This document shows, in pieces, positions 48,052 to 48,313 of a DNA stretch of 48,313 nt; position 1 is the first letter of the stretch; each line of letters starts with the position of its first letter. The notes beneath the pieces are model-generated. The model did not search any database. It saw nothing but the letters and a program-made list of their open reading frames with translations, and was not told the DNA's origin. Source of the stretch: a virus; IMG/VR virus record IMGVR_UViG_3300026197_000004, positions 1-48,313 of that record. One strand, given 5' to 3'. A program made the position numbers and the translations under genes.

Positions 48052-48079
48052 CATCATCCTCCTCTCTCATTTTTACCCC

Positions 48080-48109
48080 ATTATACCAGTTCTACTTCGC
48101 CGGTGTCAA
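48080..48109 (-). promoter_or_regulatory. Strong sigma-70-like early promoter
   Basis: Leftward TTGACA, 18-base spacer, perfect TATAAT preceded by TGG, about 30 bases before the 49-aa membrane gene. The spacer shares CCGGC-N2-AGTAGAACTG with the promoter at 42851-42880. This is the probable entry point of host RNA polymerase for the whole minus-strand arm. Confidence 0.85.
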
Positions 48110-48183
48110 GCCACAAAATACCATAAATACATTTAGTACTCCTAGTCTCCCCAATACATATAATACAATTAGTCCGTGTACTG

Positions 48184-48313
48184 TAGGGAATTAAAATTTC
48201 AAATGTGGTTTAGTACTCCCTTTCTCACTTCGTGAGTTAGCCTCCTTAGCTTCGTAGCTAAGCGTAGCTTATGGTTTACTTCTCTCTTCTTTTTTTTTTT
48301 ATTTTTTTTAGAG
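48184..48313. repeat. Direct terminal repeat, right copy
   Basis: Second copy of the left-end sequence, 130 bases, with one T fewer in the second poly-T run. The unit genome is therefore about 48,183 bp. It stops inside the loop of the large inverted repeat described at the left end, a place where assemblies often break. Confidence 0.9.

Overview
This window is a complete or near-complete genome of a lytic, podovirus-like tailed phage. The first ~131 bases recur at the very end (48184-48313) with one T missing from a homopolymer, so the sequence closes into a ~48.18 kb unit. Evidence for a podovirus: terminase, portal, scaffold, SU10/DUF5309-type capsid protein, adaptor and tail proteins and a giant internal ejection-type protein are present, but no tape measure, sheath or tail-tube set is visible. 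No integrase, repressor or phage RNA polymerase was found, and the visible promoters are sigma-70-like. Ribosome sites are strong AGGAGG types, Arg codons AGG/AGA are common and the code looks standard. The host cannot be named.

Layout. (1) 1-1656: a repeat-rich, mostly non-coding region (large inverted repeat across the closure point, hairpins with a shared loop, GC-rich repeats) holding one minus-strand gene (589-933) with its own promoters and terminator, and a strong rightward promoter at 1573-1601. (2) 1657-29759, plus strand: tailspike, small terminase, M15 endolysin and small lysis-region genes; a cell-surface-chemistry block (sulfotransferase and two GalNAc-transferase-like glycosyltransferases); large terminase, fibre, portal, scaffold, decoration protein and major capsid protein; a close homologue of UDP-sulfoquinovose synthase (SQD1); then adaptor, tail, GNAT-like and internal virion proteins ending in a 2339-residue polyvalent protein. 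(3) 29725-48051, minus strand, convergent with the late arm: DUF3987 helicase, DUF1937 protein, a uracil-DNA-glycosylase/exonuclease/PolA fusion, a ParB-HTH-methyltransferase fusion, an RHH-like protein, a DUF669-like putative SSB, a Sak4-like ATPase, a HIRAN protein, a Cas4/RecB-like nuclease, ATP-dependent DNA ligase, a tRNA-Leu-like RNA with a large insertion, and about twenty very small early genes (several zinc-ribbon), some under 60 codons.

How it fits together. Minus-strand early genes start at a TTGACA/TATAAT promoter near 48.1 kb and are re-initiated at about 46.7, 42.9 and 42.3 kb. They supply replication (helicase, PolA, ligase) and recombination (Sak4-like, SSB-like, nuclease). 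The plus-strand late arm builds the particle. A 19-bp palindrome, TTGAATAAAATTTATTCAA, occurs 12 times, mostly at transcription-unit boundaries, with its asymmetric centre oriented with transcription in nearly all copies; it is the most conspicuous unexplained signal. The most interesting functional proposal is a sulfo-glycosylation module: SQD1-like synthase, PAPS-type sulfotransferase and two glycosyltransferases, all embedded among virion genes.
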